Assembly: GCF_002797595.1 (NCBI RefSeq)
Contig: NZ_PGFE01000002.1
Coordinates: 690,337-754,336, forward strand
Origin: Sediminihabitans luteus
Lineage (GTDB): Bacteria; Actinomycetota; Actinomycetes; Actinomycetales; Cellulomonadaceae
Length of the DNA: 64,000 bases
Direction: 5' to 3'
Shown here: positions 40,302 through 49,189 of the stretch, piece after piece
Numbering within the stretch: position 1 is the stretch's first letter
Layout: each line of letters starts with the position of its first letter
Position numbers and translations under genes: made by a program
Notes under the pieces: model-generated
The model's input: only the letters and a program-made list of their open reading frames with translations
Databases searched by the model: none
What the model was told of the DNA's origin: nothing

Positions 40302-41162
40302 TCAGGCGGTCGCGTCGAGCACGTTGGTGAGCAGCAGCACGGCGACGACCGCGGCGAGGCCCAGGCGGTAGTACACGAAGCCCTTGTAGGAGTACTGCGA
40401 CACGATCTTGAGGAACGCGATGATCACGAGGTAGCCGACGACGAACGCGATCACCGTCGCCAGGAGCGTCGCGCCGAACCCGGCGCTGCCGGCTACGGGC
40501 GGCTCGGTGATCGACTTCGCGAGCTGGTAGAACCCCGACCCGAGCACCGCGGGCACCGCGAGCAGGAACGAGTAGCGGGCCGCGGCCTCGCGCGTGAACC
40601 CCATGAGAAGCCCGGCGGTGATGGTTCCCCCGGACCGCGAGACGCCGGGGATCAGGGCGAGCGACTGCGCGAACCCGAACCCGATCGCGCGCCGCGGCGT
40701 GAGCTCGTGGATCGTGCGGGTCTTGCTGCCGACCGAGTCGGCCCAGCCGAGGATCAGGCCGAAGATCGCGAGCATCGCGACGGTGATCCAGAGGTTGCGC
40801 AGCTTGGTCTCGATCGCGTCCTGGAACAGGAACCCGAGCACGACGATCGGCACCGAGCCGAGCGCGATGAACCACGCCATGCGGGCGTGCTCGTTCGCCG
40901 CGCCCATGCGCGAGCGCCAGTCGGTGCCGTCGTCGCCACGCAGGGCGCGCCACCAGCCGACGCAGATGTCGCGGATGTCACGGCGGAAGTAGAGCAGCAC
41001 GGCGGTCTCGGTGCCGATCTGGGTGATCGCGGTGAACGCGGCCCCGGGGTCGTCCGAGCCGATGAGCTGCCCGACGATGCTCAGGTGCGCGCTCGAGGAG
41101 ATCGGGAGGAACTCGGTGAGTCCCTGCACGAGGCCGAGGAGGATTGCTTCCCATCCGTTCAC
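40302..41162 (-). CDS. uppP: Undecaprenyl-diphosphate phosphatase UppP (BacA)
   Basis: UppP dephosphorylates undecaprenyl pyrophosphate in the membrane to recycle the cell-wall lipid carrier; extra copies give bacitracin resistance in other bacteria. The 286-residue protein has about eight membrane segments and both signatures: [15 protein letters not shown] and the catalytic [12 protein letters not shown] 41162 is chosen, with TAGTGT eight bases upstream. An upstream GTG at 41174 would sit inside that box. The order uppP-mshC is common in actinobacteria. Confidence 0.96.
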   Translation of the reverse strand: MNGWEAILLGLVQGLTEFLPISSSAHLSIVGQLIGSDDPGAAFTAITQIGTETAVLLYFRRDIRDICVGWWRALRGDDGTDWRSRMGAANEHARMAWFIALGSVPIVVLGFLFQDAIETKLRNLWITVAMLAIFGLILGWADSVGSKTRTIHELTPRRAIGFGFAQSLALIPGVSRSGGTITAGLLMGFTREAAARYSFLLAVPAVLGSGFYQLAKSITEPPVAGSAGFGATLLATVIAFVVGYLVIIAFLKIVSQYSYKGFVYYRLGLAAVVAVLLLTNVLDATA

Positions 41163-41170
41163 GAGCGGCC

Positions 41171-41176
41171 ACACTA
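41171..41176 (-). promoter_or_regulatory. Candidate -10 box at the uppP start
   Basis: TAGTGT on the minus strand, eight bases before GTG 41162; a leader of one or two bases at most. Confidence 0.45.
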
Positions 41177-41277
41177 CACACCCGCGCGGGCGGTCCCGGA
41201 CATGCCACGCGATCCGCCCGTGCGGGACGACACGCGCTCGTCCGGGACGCCTCCGGCGCGAGCGCACCGACCCCCGG

Positions 41278-41283
41278 TACCCT
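41278..41283 (+). promoter_or_regulatory. -10 box placed for leaderless aldo/keto reductase mRNA
   Basis: TACCCT seven bases before ATG 41291; no ribosome site. Confidence 0.5.
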
Positions 41284-41290
41284 GCCCGAC

Positions 41291-42256
41291 ATGGAACTTC
41301 GCCAGCTCGGGCGCACCGGCCTGCACGTGTCGGCCCTTGGGCTCGGCACCATGACGTGGGGGCGGGACACCGACGAGATCGACGCGGCCGAGCAGCTGCG
41401 CGAGTTCGTCGCCGCAGGAGGCACGCTCGTGGACACCGCGGCGTCGTACGGCGACGGCGACTCGGAGTCGGTGCTCGGCGAGATCCTGCGGGGCGCGGTC
41501 GACCGGCGGGACGTGCAGATCTGCACCAAGGCGGGCGTGCGACGCTCGAGCTCGGGCACCGTCGTGGACGCCTCGCGCGCGGGCCTGCTCGACTCGCTCG
41601 ACGCCTCGCTCACGCGGCTCGGCACCGACCACGTCGACCTCTTCCTGGTGCAGTGCCCCGACCCGAGCACCCCGCTCGTCGAGACCGTCTCCGCGCTGCG
41701 GCACGCGGTCACGAGCGGCCGGGCCCGTTACGTCGGCCTGTCGAACCACACGGCCTGGCAGACGGCGCGCGCCGCGACCCTGCTCGAGGCGTCCGGAGAC
41801 GCCGAGCTCGCGGCGGTCGAGGTCGAGTACTCGCTCCTCGAGCGCGGCATCGAGCGGGAGGTCGTGCCTGCCGCCGACGAGCTCGGCACGGGCGTGCTCG
41901 CGTGGTCGCCGCTCGGGCGGGGCGTGCTCACCGGCAAGTACCGGCACGCGCTGCCCGCGGACTCGCGCGGCGCCAGCCCGCACCTGTCCGGCTTCGTCGA
42001 GACGTATCTCGACCGGGCGTCGTCGGGCGTCGTCGAGGCGGTCGCGACCGCCGCGGACGGGCTCGGCCGGGCGCCGCTCGAGGTCGCGCTCGCCTGGCTC
42101 CTGGCGCGGGACGTCGCCTCGGCGATCGTGGGGGCCCGCACGCCAGCCCAGCTGCGGGCGTCGATCGCGGCGCTCGACCTCGAGCTGCCCGCAGCCGTGC
42201 TGCACGCGCTCGACGACGTGAGCGCACCGACGCTCGGCTACCCCGAGGCCCGCTGA
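41291..42256 (+). CDS. Aldo/keto reductase
   Basis: A 321-residue NADPH-dependent reductase with the (alpha/beta)8 barrel of the family. Catalytic residues: Asp in [15 protein letters not shown] and Tyr in the same segment (AASYG), Lys in QICTKAGVR. The usual His lies in a divergent segment ([11 protein letters not shown], with Gln-Cys where many have HxxD), which may change activity. The cofactor end shows [12 protein letters not shown]. The gene is divergent from uppP and leaderless by its -10 position. A second, unrelated AKR is at 51851. Confidence 0.9.
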   Translation: MELRQLGRTGLHVSALGLGTMTWGRDTDEIDAAEQLREFVAAGGTLVDTAASYGDGDSESVLGEILRGAVDRRDVQICTKAGVRRSSSGTVVDASRAGLLDSLDASLTRLGTDHVDLFLVQCPDPSTPLVETVSALRHAVTSGRARYVGLSNHTAWQTARAATLLEASGDAELAAVEVEYSLLERGIEREVVPAADELGTGVLAWSPLGRGVLTGKYRHALPADSRGASPHLSGFVETYLDRASSGVVEAVATAADGLGRAPLEVALAWLLARDVASAIVGARTPAQLRASIAALDLELPAAVLHALDDVSAPTLGYPEAR

Positions 42257-42293
42257 GTCGACTACCCGCGACGGCGACGGTCAGCCGTCGCGG

Positions 42294-42683
42294 TCAGCGC
42301 CCGCCGCGGGTGTCGAAGATCTCGAGGTCGTCGCTCTCCAGGTCGTCGCCGTCCACGTCGGCCACGTCGAGGTCGACGCTGCTCAGGCCGGTGCGGTCGT
42401 CGTCGTCATGATCGTCGTGCTCGTCATCGTCGTGCTCGTCATCGTCCTGATCGTGCTCGTCGTCTTCATCATCGTCATCGTCATCGTCGTCGAGCACGAA
42501 CGGCGTCGCCTCGCCGTGCGCCTCGCCCAGCGCGTCGTCGTAGACCTCGAACGCGTCGCCGAGCACGTAGTAGGTGTCGTCGACCCGGGGGTCGTCGTCG
42601 CCGCGACGGGACACGACGGCGTCGTAGTGGGCTTCGAGCGCGGCGACGAAGCGGTCGAGCGCGGCACGCGGGTCAACGGTCAT
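42294..42683 (-). CDS. Conserved acidic protein with Asp-rich C-terminal half
   Basis: A 129-residue cytoplasmic protein. The N-terminal 65 residues form a likely helical domain (DPRAALDRFVAALEAHYDAV, DDTYYVLGDAFEVYDDAL); the rest is a run of Asp, with His and Glu, ending in SDDLEIFDTRGGR. Similar acidic proteins occur in other actinobacteria, some labelled 'primosomal protein' without good reason. I do not assign a function. ATG 42683 has TACCGT six bases upstream; it faces the DUF5703 gene head to head, with the divergent starts 67 bp apart. Confidence 0.75.
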   Translation of the reverse strand: MTVDPRAALDRFVAALEAHYDAVVSRRGDDDPRVDDTYYVLGDAFEVYDDALGEAHGEATPFVLDDDDDDDDEDDEHDQDDDEHDDDEHDDHDDDDRTGLSSVDLDVADVDGDDLESDDLEIFDTRGGR

Positions 42684-42689
42684 ACCCTG

Positions 42690-42695
42690 ACGGTA
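42690..42695 (-). promoter_or_regulatory. -10 box placed for leaderless acidic-protein mRNA
   Basis: TACCGT on the minus strand, six bases before ATG 42683. Confidence 0.45.
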
Positions 42696-42750
42696 GCCCG
42701 CTGCGGTGCACAATGACATCCAGAGACGACGGGCCGCTGAGAGGAGTCGC

Positions 42751-42972
42751 ATGACGCAGACGACGTACCGGTCGGCCTGGTCGACGCACGGGCACTACGA
42801 GTACCGGGTGCTCACGTTCGACCGGAGCACGACGCCGGGTGACGCGCGCAAGGTCTTGACCGAGGAGGCCGAGTACGGCCGCTGGGAGCTCGCCCGCACG
42901 CGGTTGTACGTGGGCGGCGAGCGGCGCGTCTGGCTGCGCCGCAAGATCATCCGGGCGCGCAGCACGCTCTGA
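42751..42972 (+). CDS. DUF5703 family small protein
   Basis: A 73-residue basic cytoplasmic protein of unknown function: YRSAWSTHGHYEYRVLTF, then PGDARKVLTEEAEYGRWELA and RRVWLRRKIIRA. The pattern (tyrosine-rich strand, helix, basic strand) matches the actinobacterial DUF5703 group, usually found beside these same neighbours. ATG 42751 has AGGAG 4 nt upstream; an upstream ATG at 42706 would add 15 residues and overlap the divergent promoter. Confidence 0.8.
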   Translation: MTQTTYRSAWSTHGHYEYRVLTFDRSTTPGDARKVLTEEAEYGRWELARTRLYVGGERRVWLRRKIIRARSTL

Positions 42973-43018
42973 CGGCGTCGGCGTGAGTCCCTGCCGACGG
43001 GCCCGCCCGGGCAGGGGC

Positions 43019-43837
43019 TCAGCGCGCGCGGCGCTGCCGGTGCGCCTCGTAGAGCACGACCGCGGCCGCGTTCGAGGCGTTGAGCGAGCTCGCGGCACCC
43101 GTCATGGGGATGCTGACGGTGAGGTCGGCGGCCTCGCGCCACCCGTGCGAGAGCCCCGCGGTCTCGTTGCCGACGAGCAGCAGCACGGGCTGGGTCAGGT
43201 CGGCGTCGGCGAGCTCGACGTCGCCGTGCTCGTCGGTCGCGACGACCACGACGGGCACGCCGGCGTCGCGCTGCCCGTCGACCCAGGCGAGGACCTCACG
43301 GTGTGAGGGCGAGCGCACGACGGGCACGGAGAACAGCGACCCGGTCGAGGCGCGCACGGCCTTGGGGTCGTAGGGGTCGGCGGCGTGCCCGGTGACGATC
43401 ACGCCGTGCGCCCCGAACGCGTCGGCCGAGCGCACGACGGCCCCGACGTTGCCGGGCTGCGTGGGGCGGTCGAACGCGACCGCCAGCAGGTCGGCGGGCG
43501 CGGGGACGCGGTCGAGGTCGTCGGGCGCCATGGCGACGACCGCGAGGAGCTCGACCGACCCGTCCTGCTTCTCGGAGAGCTCCGCGAGCAGGTCGTGCGA
43601 CATCGCGACGCGGTCGGCGCGCGTGCTGCGCAGGAGGTCCTCCGCCCAGGTCGACAGGCGCCGGTCGGCGTCGTGCAGCAGCGCGCGCACGGTCCAGCCG
43701 TGCTCGACGGCGAGGGTGATCGGGCGCACGCCCTGCACGAGGAACTCCCCCGCGCGGCCGCGCTTGGTGCGGTTGCCGACGAGGGTCTGCAGCTGCTGGA
43801 ACCGCGCGTTGCGCGTGGTGATCCGCAGGTCGGTCAC
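43019..43837 (-). CDS. SpoU/TrmH family RNA 2'-O-methyltransferase
   Basis: A 272-residue SPOUT methyltransferase. It has the N-terminal substrate-binding domain (GRAGEFLVQGVRPI) and the knotted C-terminal domain with the three SpoU motifs: DRPTQPGNVGAVVRSADAFG, LLVGNETAGLSHGW and IPMTGAASSLNASNAAAV. It methylates ribose 2'-OH of rRNA or tRNA; the exact target cannot be read from the sequence. GTG 43837 has GGAGG 5 nt upstream. Confidence 0.92.
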   Translation of the reverse strand: MTDLRITTRNARFQQLQTLVGNRTKRGRAGEFLVQGVRPITLAVEHGWTVRALLHDADRRLSTWAEDLLRSTRADRVAMSHDLLAELSEKQDGSVELLAVVAMAPDDLDRVPAPADLLAVAFDRPTQPGNVGAVVRSADAFGAHGVIVTGHAADPYDPKAVRASTGSLFSVPVVRSPSHREVLAWVDGQRDAGVPVVVVATDEHGDVELADADLTQPVLLLVGNETAGLSHGWREAADLTVSIPMTGAASSLNASNAAAVVLYEAHRQRRAR

Positions 43838-43883
43838 GGGTGCCTCCGGTGTGGTGCGGGACGGGTCTCGTGGGCGGGCGCCG

Positions 43884-45242
43884 TCAGCAGGTGCGCAGCA
43901 GGCGGTCGAGCACGCGCACGCCGAACCGCAGCGCGTCGGTCGGCACACGCTCGTCGACGCCGTGGAACATCCCGGAGAAGTCGAGCTCGGGGGGCAGGCG
44001 CAGCGGCGCGAACCCGTACCCGGTGATGCCGAGCCGCGCGAGGGACTTGTTGTCGGTGCCGCCCGAGAGCGTGTAGGGCAGGACGGTCGCGCCCGGGTCC
44101 TCGACGTGCAGGGCGTCGACCATGGCGTCGACGAGGTCGCCCGCGAACGGGACCTCGAGCGCGATGTCCTGGTGGATCGGCTCGATGCGCACGTGCTCGC
44201 CCGCGAGCTCGCGCAGCGTCGCCATCCCGGCCTCCTCGAAGCCGGGCAGCAGGCGCACGTCGACGGTCGCCTCGGCGCGCCCGGGGATCACGTTGGCCTT
44301 GTACCCGGCGGCGAGCTGCGTCGGGTTGGACGTGTGCCGCACGGTCGCGCCGACGAACTTCTTCGCGGGCCCGAGCGCGTCGACGAGCGCGTCGACCGCG
44401 GTCGGGTCCTGCGCGTCGAAGGGCAGCCCGGTCAGGTCGGCGACGCCGCGCAGGAGCGCGTCGACGGTCGGCGTGAGCTGGTAGGGCCAGCGGTGCGCGC
44501 CGATGCGCGCGACGGCCGCGGCGAGGTGCGTGACGGCGTTCGCGTCGTTGGTCTGCGACCCGTGCCCCGCGGTGCCGTCGGCCACGAGCCGCAGCCAGGC
44601 GAGCCCCTTCTCGGCGGTCTGCAGCAGGTAGGCGCGGCGCCCGTCGACCTCGACCGAGAACCCGCCGACCTCGCTGATCGCCTCGCTCGCGCCCTCGAAC
44701 AGCTCGGGGCGCTCGCGCACCGCCCAGCCCGCGCCGTACACGCCGCCGGCCTCCTCGTCGGCGAAGAACGCCACGACGACGTCGCGCGCGGGCTTGCGCC
44801 CCTCGCGGGCCATCTGGCGCACGACCGCGAGGATCATCGCGTCCATGTCCTTCATGTCGACCGCGCCGCGGCCCCAGAGCAGGCCCTCGGTCTCCTCGCC
44901 CGCGAACGGGTCGTAGGTCCAGTCCGACGCCTGCGCAGGCACGACGTCGAGGTGGCCGTGCAGCACCAGCGCGGGACGCGTGCGGTCCTCGCCCTCGAGT
45001 CGCACCACGACGTTGGCGCGGCCCGGTGCGGACTCGAACAGCTCGGGCTCGAGACCGACCTCGTGCAGGAGCTCCATGACGTGCTCGGCCGCGGCCCGCT
45101 CGCCCGGCCCGGACCCGTCGCCGTAGTTGGACGAGTCGATGCGCAGCAGGTCGCGGCAGATGCGCACGACCTCGTCCTCGGCGCGCGGGACGGCGCCGGC
45201 GGGCGCGGTCGGGTCGGGCACGGCAGGCGTCGAGGAGGTCAT
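43884..45242 (-). CDS. M20 family metallopeptidase
   Basis: A 452-residue zinc peptidase or deacylase of the M20/M25/M40 type. Metal ligands and catalytic residues are visible: LVLHGHLDVVPA (His and catalytic Asp), GRGAVDMKDMDAM (bridging Asp), FFADEEAGGVYGA (catalytic Glu, metal Glu) and MFHGVDERVPT (last His). A dimerisation domain is inserted at about 205-330. No signal peptide is seen. The substrate (dipeptides or acyl-amino acids) is open. ATG 45242 has TAGCGT six bases upstream; GAGG is too close to serve well. Confidence 0.92.
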   Translation of the reverse strand: MTSSTPAVPDPTAPAGAVPRAEDEVVRICRDLLRIDSSNYGDGSGPGERAAAEHVMELLHEVGLEPELFESAPGRANVVVRLEGEDRTRPALVLHGHLDVVPAQASDWTYDPFAGEETEGLLWGRGAVDMKDMDAMILAVVRQMAREGRKPARDVVVAFFADEEAGGVYGAGWAVRERPELFEGASEAISEVGGFSVEVDGRRAYLLQTAEKGLAWLRLVADGTAGHGSQTNDANAVTHLAAAVARIGAHRWPYQLTPTVDALLRGVADLTGLPFDAQDPTAVDALVDALGPAKKFVGATVRHTSNPTQLAAGYKANVIPGRAEATVDVRLLPGFEEAGMATLRELAGEHVRIEPIHQDIALEVPFAGDLVDAMVDALHVEDPGATVLPYTLSGGTDNKSLARLGITGYGFAPLRLPPELDFSGMFHGVDERVPTDALRFGVRVLDRLLRTC

Positions 45243-45248
45243 GGCCTC

Positions 45249-45254
45249 ACGCTA
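45249..45254 (-). promoter_or_regulatory. -10 box placed for leaderless M20 peptidase mRNA
   Basis: TAGCGT on the minus strand, six bases before ATG 45242. Confidence 0.5.
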
Positions 45255-45284
45255 CCCGTCGCACCGACCCGACCGGCCCGGCCG

Positions 45285-47369
45285 TCAGGCGTCGAGACCG
45301 CGGCGTGCGAGCAGCGGCGCGATCTCGGGCTCGCGCCCGCGCAGGTCGCGGAACGCCTCCATCGGGTCGACCGAGCCGCCGCGCGCGAGCAGGCGCGCCC
45401 GGAACAGGTCGCCGTTCTCGCGGCGCAGGCCGCCGTTCTCGGTGAACCACTGCACCGAGTCCGCGTCGAGCACCTCGGACCAGATGTACGAGTAGTACGC
45501 CGCGGCGTACCCGCCGCCGAACACGTGGTTGAAGTACGTCGTGCGGTAGCGCGGCGGCACCGGGGCGAACGCGACGCCCGCGTCCTCGAGCGCGGCGACC
45601 TCGAAGGGCACGACGTCCTCGACGCCCGCGGGGACGTCCTCCGCGGCCAGGAGGTGCCAGGCCTGGTCGAGGATCGCGGCGGCGAGGTACTCGGTCGTCG
45701 CGAAGCCCTCGTTGAACTGGCGCGAGGCGAGCATCGCCTCGACCCACGCGGCGGGCATGGGCTCGCCCGTCTCGTGGTGCACGGCGTAGGACGCGAGGAT
45801 CTGCGGGTCCCAGGCCCACATCTCGTTGACCTGGGACGGGAACTCGACGAAGTCCCGGGGCACGTTCGTGCCCGACTGCGACGGGTAGCGCACGTGCGAG
45901 AACAGCCCGTGCAGCGCGTGGCCGAACTCGTGGAACAGGGTGATGACCTCGTCCCAGCGCAGCAGGGTCGGCTCGCCCGCGGGCGGCGCGACGATGTTGA
46001 GGTTGTTGACCACGACGGGCTGCTCGCCCAGCAGGGTGTTCTGGTCGACGAGGTTGTTCATCCACGCGCCGCCGCGCTTGGCCTCGCGCGTGTACCAGTC
46101 GGCGACGAACAGCCCGAGGCCCGAGCCGTCGGCGTCGAAGACCTCGAACACGCGGTTGCCCGGGTGATAGCCCACGAGGTCGTCGCGCTCGGCGAACGTC
46201 ACGCCGTACAGCCGGGTCGCGGCCTCGAACACGCCCTGGTGCACGACGCGCTCGAGCTCGAGGTACGGGCGCAGGGTCGCGTCGTCGAGCGCGAAGCGCT
46301 CGTTGCGGACCTGCTCGGCCAGGAACGCCCAGTCCGAGGCGCGGACGGCGCTCGCGTCGTCCGCCCCCGCGTGCCGCGCGAGGTCGGCGGCCTCGGCGCG
46401 CGCGTTGCGCACCGCCGCCGGGGCGAGCCGGCCCAGCATGGCCGAGACCGCGGACGTCGTCCCCGCGGTCGCGCCCTCCGCGACGTACGCGGCGTGGTGG
46501 GGGTAGCCCAGGAGCGCGGCGCGCTCGGCCCGCAGCCGGGCGGTCTCGAGCACGATCTCGCGCGTGTCGTGCTCGTCGCCCGTCGCACCACGACGCTCCG
46601 AGGCCTGCTGCACCTGCTCGCGCAGGTCGCGGTCGGTCAGGGAGGCGAGGAGCCCCTGCTGCGTCGGGAGCTGCATCTCGACGAGGTACTCCCCCGCCCG
46701 GCCCCGGCTCTCGGCCGCGGCGGCCATGCCCGCGATCGTGTCGGCCGCCAGCCCGTCGAGCCGCGCGACGTCGTCCACGAACACGCTCGCGGCGTTCGCG
46801 CCCGCGAGCAGGCGACGCCCGAACGCCGCCTCGAGCGACGTCAGCCGCGCGTTGATCGCGCGCAGCCGCGCCTGCTCGTCGTCGCCCAGGCTCACGCCCG
46901 CGCGCCGGAAGTCCTTGAGCACCGTGGTCAGGAGCCACTGCTGGTCCTCGTCGAGCGCGACGTCGCCCGCGTCGGCCGCCTCGGCGAGCGCGACGAACCG
47001 ACCGTGCAGCGCCGCGTCGAGGTAGATCGCGTCGCGGTGCGCGGCGAGCTCGGGCGCGACCTCCTCCTCGATCGCCTCGAGCGCGGGCGACGCGTCGGCC
47101 GCGAGCACCGTGAAGAACGGGGTCGCGGCGCGGCGCAGCAGCACGCCCGTGCGCTCGAACGCGTCGAGGACGTTCTCGACGCCCGCCGGGGAGTCGTCGG
47201 CCGCGATCGCGGCGACCTCGGCGCGCTGCTCGGCCATGCCGGCACGGATCGCGGGCAGGTAGTGCTCGACGCGGATCGCGGTGAAGTCGGGCAGCTCGTA
47301 GGGCAGCGTGGACGCGACGGCCAGGGGGTTGGAGGCGTCGAGCGTCCCGGGGGTGGGATCGGTAGTCAT
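45285..47369 (-). CDS. dcp: M3 family metallopeptidase (dipeptidyl carboxypeptidase-like)
   Basis: A 694-residue cytoplasmic zinc peptidase of the thimet oligopeptidase family. The HEXXH motif is in TLFHEFGHALHG (about residues 478-488), with the third ligand Glu about 26 residues on (DFVEFPSQVNEMW). The substrate-binding tail shows FNHVFGGGYAAAYYSYIW. Length and PLGEQPVVVNNLNI-like features (LLGEQPVVVNN) match Dcp, which trims dipeptides from peptide C-termini. ATG 47369 is chosen; GGGAGG ends only 1 nt before it, so ATG 47378 or 47381 is possible. Confidence 0.93.
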   Translation of the reverse strand: MTTDPTPGTLDASNPLAVASTLPYELPDFTAIRVEHYLPAIRAGMAEQRAEVAAIAADDSPAGVENVLDAFERTGVLLRRAATPFFTVLAADASPALEAIEEEVAPELAAHRDAIYLDAALHGRFVALAEAADAGDVALDEDQQWLLTTVLKDFRRAGVSLGDDEQARLRAINARLTSLEAAFGRRLLAGANAASVFVDDVARLDGLAADTIAGMAAAAESRGRAGEYLVEMQLPTQQGLLASLTDRDLREQVQQASERRGATGDEHDTREIVLETARLRAERAALLGYPHHAAYVAEGATAGTTSAVSAMLGRLAPAAVRNARAEAADLARHAGADDASAVRASDWAFLAEQVRNERFALDDATLRPYLELERVVHQGVFEAATRLYGVTFAERDDLVGYHPGNRVFEVFDADGSGLGLFVADWYTREAKRGGAWMNNLVDQNTLLGEQPVVVNNLNIVAPPAGEPTLLRWDEVITLFHEFGHALHGLFSHVRYPSQSGTNVPRDFVEFPSQVNEMWAWDPQILASYAVHHETGEPMPAAWVEAMLASRQFNEGFATTEYLAAAILDQAWHLLAAEDVPAGVEDVVPFEVAALEDAGVAFAPVPPRYRTTYFNHVFGGGYAAAYYSYIWSEVLDADSVQWFTENGGLRRENGDLFRARLLARGGSVDPMEAFRDLRGREPEIAPLLARRGLDA

Positions 47370-47394
47370 GCCTCCCATCATCGCCCACACGTGC

Positions 47395-47979
47395 TCACGG
47401 CCCGACCCAGGGCTCGACCGGCTCGCGCGGGTCGCCCGCCAGGAGGGTGCCGACCCAGGCGTCGCGGCGCTCGCCGCGCTGGACGAGGTGCGCGCGCACG
47501 GTGCCCTCGACCCGGAACCCGACCCGCCACGCGACCCGGCGCGACGCCCAGTTGCCGACGTACGCGTGCCAGAGCGCACGGTGCAGGCCGAGCCCCTCGG
47601 GGTCGAAGCCCCAGTCGAGGACGAGCGCGACCGACGCGCTCATCAGCCCTCGCCCCCGCGCCTCGGGCGCGAGCCAGTACCCGATCTCGGCGGACGGCGC
47701 GGCCGGCGTCGCCGGGTCGACGTGCAGCCCGACCATGCCGAGCACGGACGCCTCGTCCCCCGGGTCGCGCACGGCCCACGTGTACGCGGTGTCCTGCGCC
47801 CACGCCTGCGTGCACAGCTCGTCGACGAACCGCACGGCATCGGCCCGCTCGTACGGGCTCGGCACGACGGTCCAGCGCTGGATCTCGGGCGTGCGGCAGG
47901 CCCGCGTGATCTCGTCGACGTCGGCGGGCGTCGGCACGCTCAGGCGCACGCGGTCGCCGGTCAGCACGAAAGGTTCCAT
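47395..47979 (-). CDS. GNAT family N-acetyltransferase
   Basis: A 194-residue acetyltransferase of the RimJ/RimL-like type. It opens with LTGDRVRLSVPTPADVDEI, has the acetyl-CoA loop EIGYWLAPEARGRGLM and ends with YVGNWASRRVAWRVGFRVEG. Relatives modify protein N-termini or small amines; the target is unknown. ATG 47979 is chosen, since the upstream in-frame start adds six residues before the conserved part. No clear ribosome site is seen. Confidence 0.87.
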   Translation of the reverse strand: MEPFVLTGDRVRLSVPTPADVDEITRACRTPEIQRWTVVPSPYERADAVRFVDELCTQAWAQDTAYTWAVRDPGDEASVLGMVGLHVDPATPAAPSAEIGYWLAPEARGRGLMSASVALVLDWGFDPEGLGLHRALWHAYVGNWASRRVAWRVGFRVEGTVRAHLVQRGERRDAWVGTLLAGDPREPVEPWVGP

Positions 47980-48034
47980 GCGCAGGCAGCCTGGCACGGG
48001 ACCTCGCTCCGCGCGAGGGGATTCCCCGGGCGGC

Positions 48035-49141
48035 TCAGCGCTCGAGCGCGTCCGCGACCGACGTCGCGAGCAGCCCGTGCGCGTCGGCGACCGCGGTGCT
48101 CGTCAGCGCGCCCCGGTGCGTCGTCAGGCCCGCGCGCAGGCCCGCGTCCGCGAGCGCGTCGAGGCCGTGGTCGGCCAGGCGCGCCAGGTAGGGCAGGGTC
48201 GCGCTCGTGAGCGCCTGCGTGCTGCTCACGGGCACGACGCCGGGCATGTTCGCGACGCAGTAGAAGATCGACCCCGCGACCTCGAAGACCGGGTCGTCGT
48301 GCGTCGTCGGCCGGGTCGACTCGAAGCAGCCGCCCTGGTCGACCGCGACGTCGACGAGCACCGATCCGGGACGCATCGCCGCCACGAGCTCGTCGCTCAC
48401 GAGCCGGGGTGCGCGGGCGCCCGCGACGAGCACCGCGCCCACGACGAGGTCGGCGCCCAGCACGGCGTCCTCGATCGCGTGCGCCGTCGACGCGACCGTG
48501 CGCACGCGCCCCCCGAAGGTGTCGTCGAGGCCGCGCAGCACGGGCAGCGACAGGTCGAGCACCGTGACCTCGGCGCGCAGGCCGAGGGCGATGGCGGCGG
48601 CGTGCCGACCCGCGGTCCCGCCGCCGAGCACCACGACGCGTCCGGGCGGGGTGCCCGGGACACCGCCGAGCAGCACGCCGCGCCCGCCCGCGCTGCGCAG
48701 CAGGTGGTACGCGCCCACCTGCGGCGCGAGACGACCGGCGATCTCGCTCATGGGCGCGAGCAGCGGCAGCGACCCGCCGACACCGCGCACCGTCTCGTAC
48801 GCGACCGCCGTCGTGCCGGCCTCGAGCAGCGCCTCGGTGCACGCCTTGTCGGCCGCGAGGTGGAGGTAGGTGAACAGGATCTGGCCGTCGCGCAGCCGGT
48901 CCAACTCGTCCGGCACGGGCTCCTTGACCTTGCAGACCAGGTCGGCCGACCAGGCCGCGTCGACGTCGGCCACGTCCGCGCCCGCGGCCCGGTAGTCGTC
49001 GTCCGCGATGCCCGAGCCCGACCCCGCGCCCCGCTCGACCACCACCTCGTGGCCGGAGCGCACCAGGTGGTGCGCTCCCGCGGGCGTCAGCGCGACGCGG
49101 TACTCACGGTTCTTGACCTCTGCCGGGACCCCGATCCTCAT
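48035..49141 (-). CDS. ald: Alanine dehydrogenase Ald
   Basis: Ald interconverts L-alanine and pyruvate plus ammonia with NAD. The 368-residue protein begins MRIGVPAEVKNREYRVALTP and has the substrate Lys in VCKVKEP, His in TYLHLAAD, the Rossmann loop VVVLGGGTAGRHAA and NMPGVVPVSSTQALT. All active-site regions are intact. ATG 49141 is preferred; an upstream in-frame start would add 11 residues. In actinobacteria it supports alanine use and NADH balance under low oxygen. Confidence 0.95.
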   Translation of the reverse strand: MRIGVPAEVKNREYRVALTPAGAHHLVRSGHEVVVERGAGSGSGIADDDYRAAGADVADVDAAWSADLVCKVKEPVPDELDRLRDGQILFTYLHLAADKACTEALLEAGTTAVAYETVRGVGGSLPLLAPMSEIAGRLAPQVGAYHLLRSAGGRGVLLGGVPGTPPGRVVVLGGGTAGRHAAAIALGLRAEVTVLDLSLPVLRGLDDTFGGRVRTVASTAHAIEDAVLGADLVVGAVLVAGARAPRLVSDELVAAMRPGSVLVDVAVDQGGCFESTRPTTHDDPVFEVAGSIFYCVANMPGVVPVSSTQALTSATLPYLARLADHGLDALADAGLRAGLTTHRGALTSTAVADAHGLLATSVADALER

Positions 49142-49189
49142 GCCGCCAGTGTCACCCGCGCCCGCGGGTCGCACACGTCGGGCGCACGA

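Noticed and set aside
42294-42683. Calling the acidic protein a primosomal protein
   Set aside because: Nothing in the sequence resembles PriA, PriB or DnaT; the label seems to be carried over between annotations.
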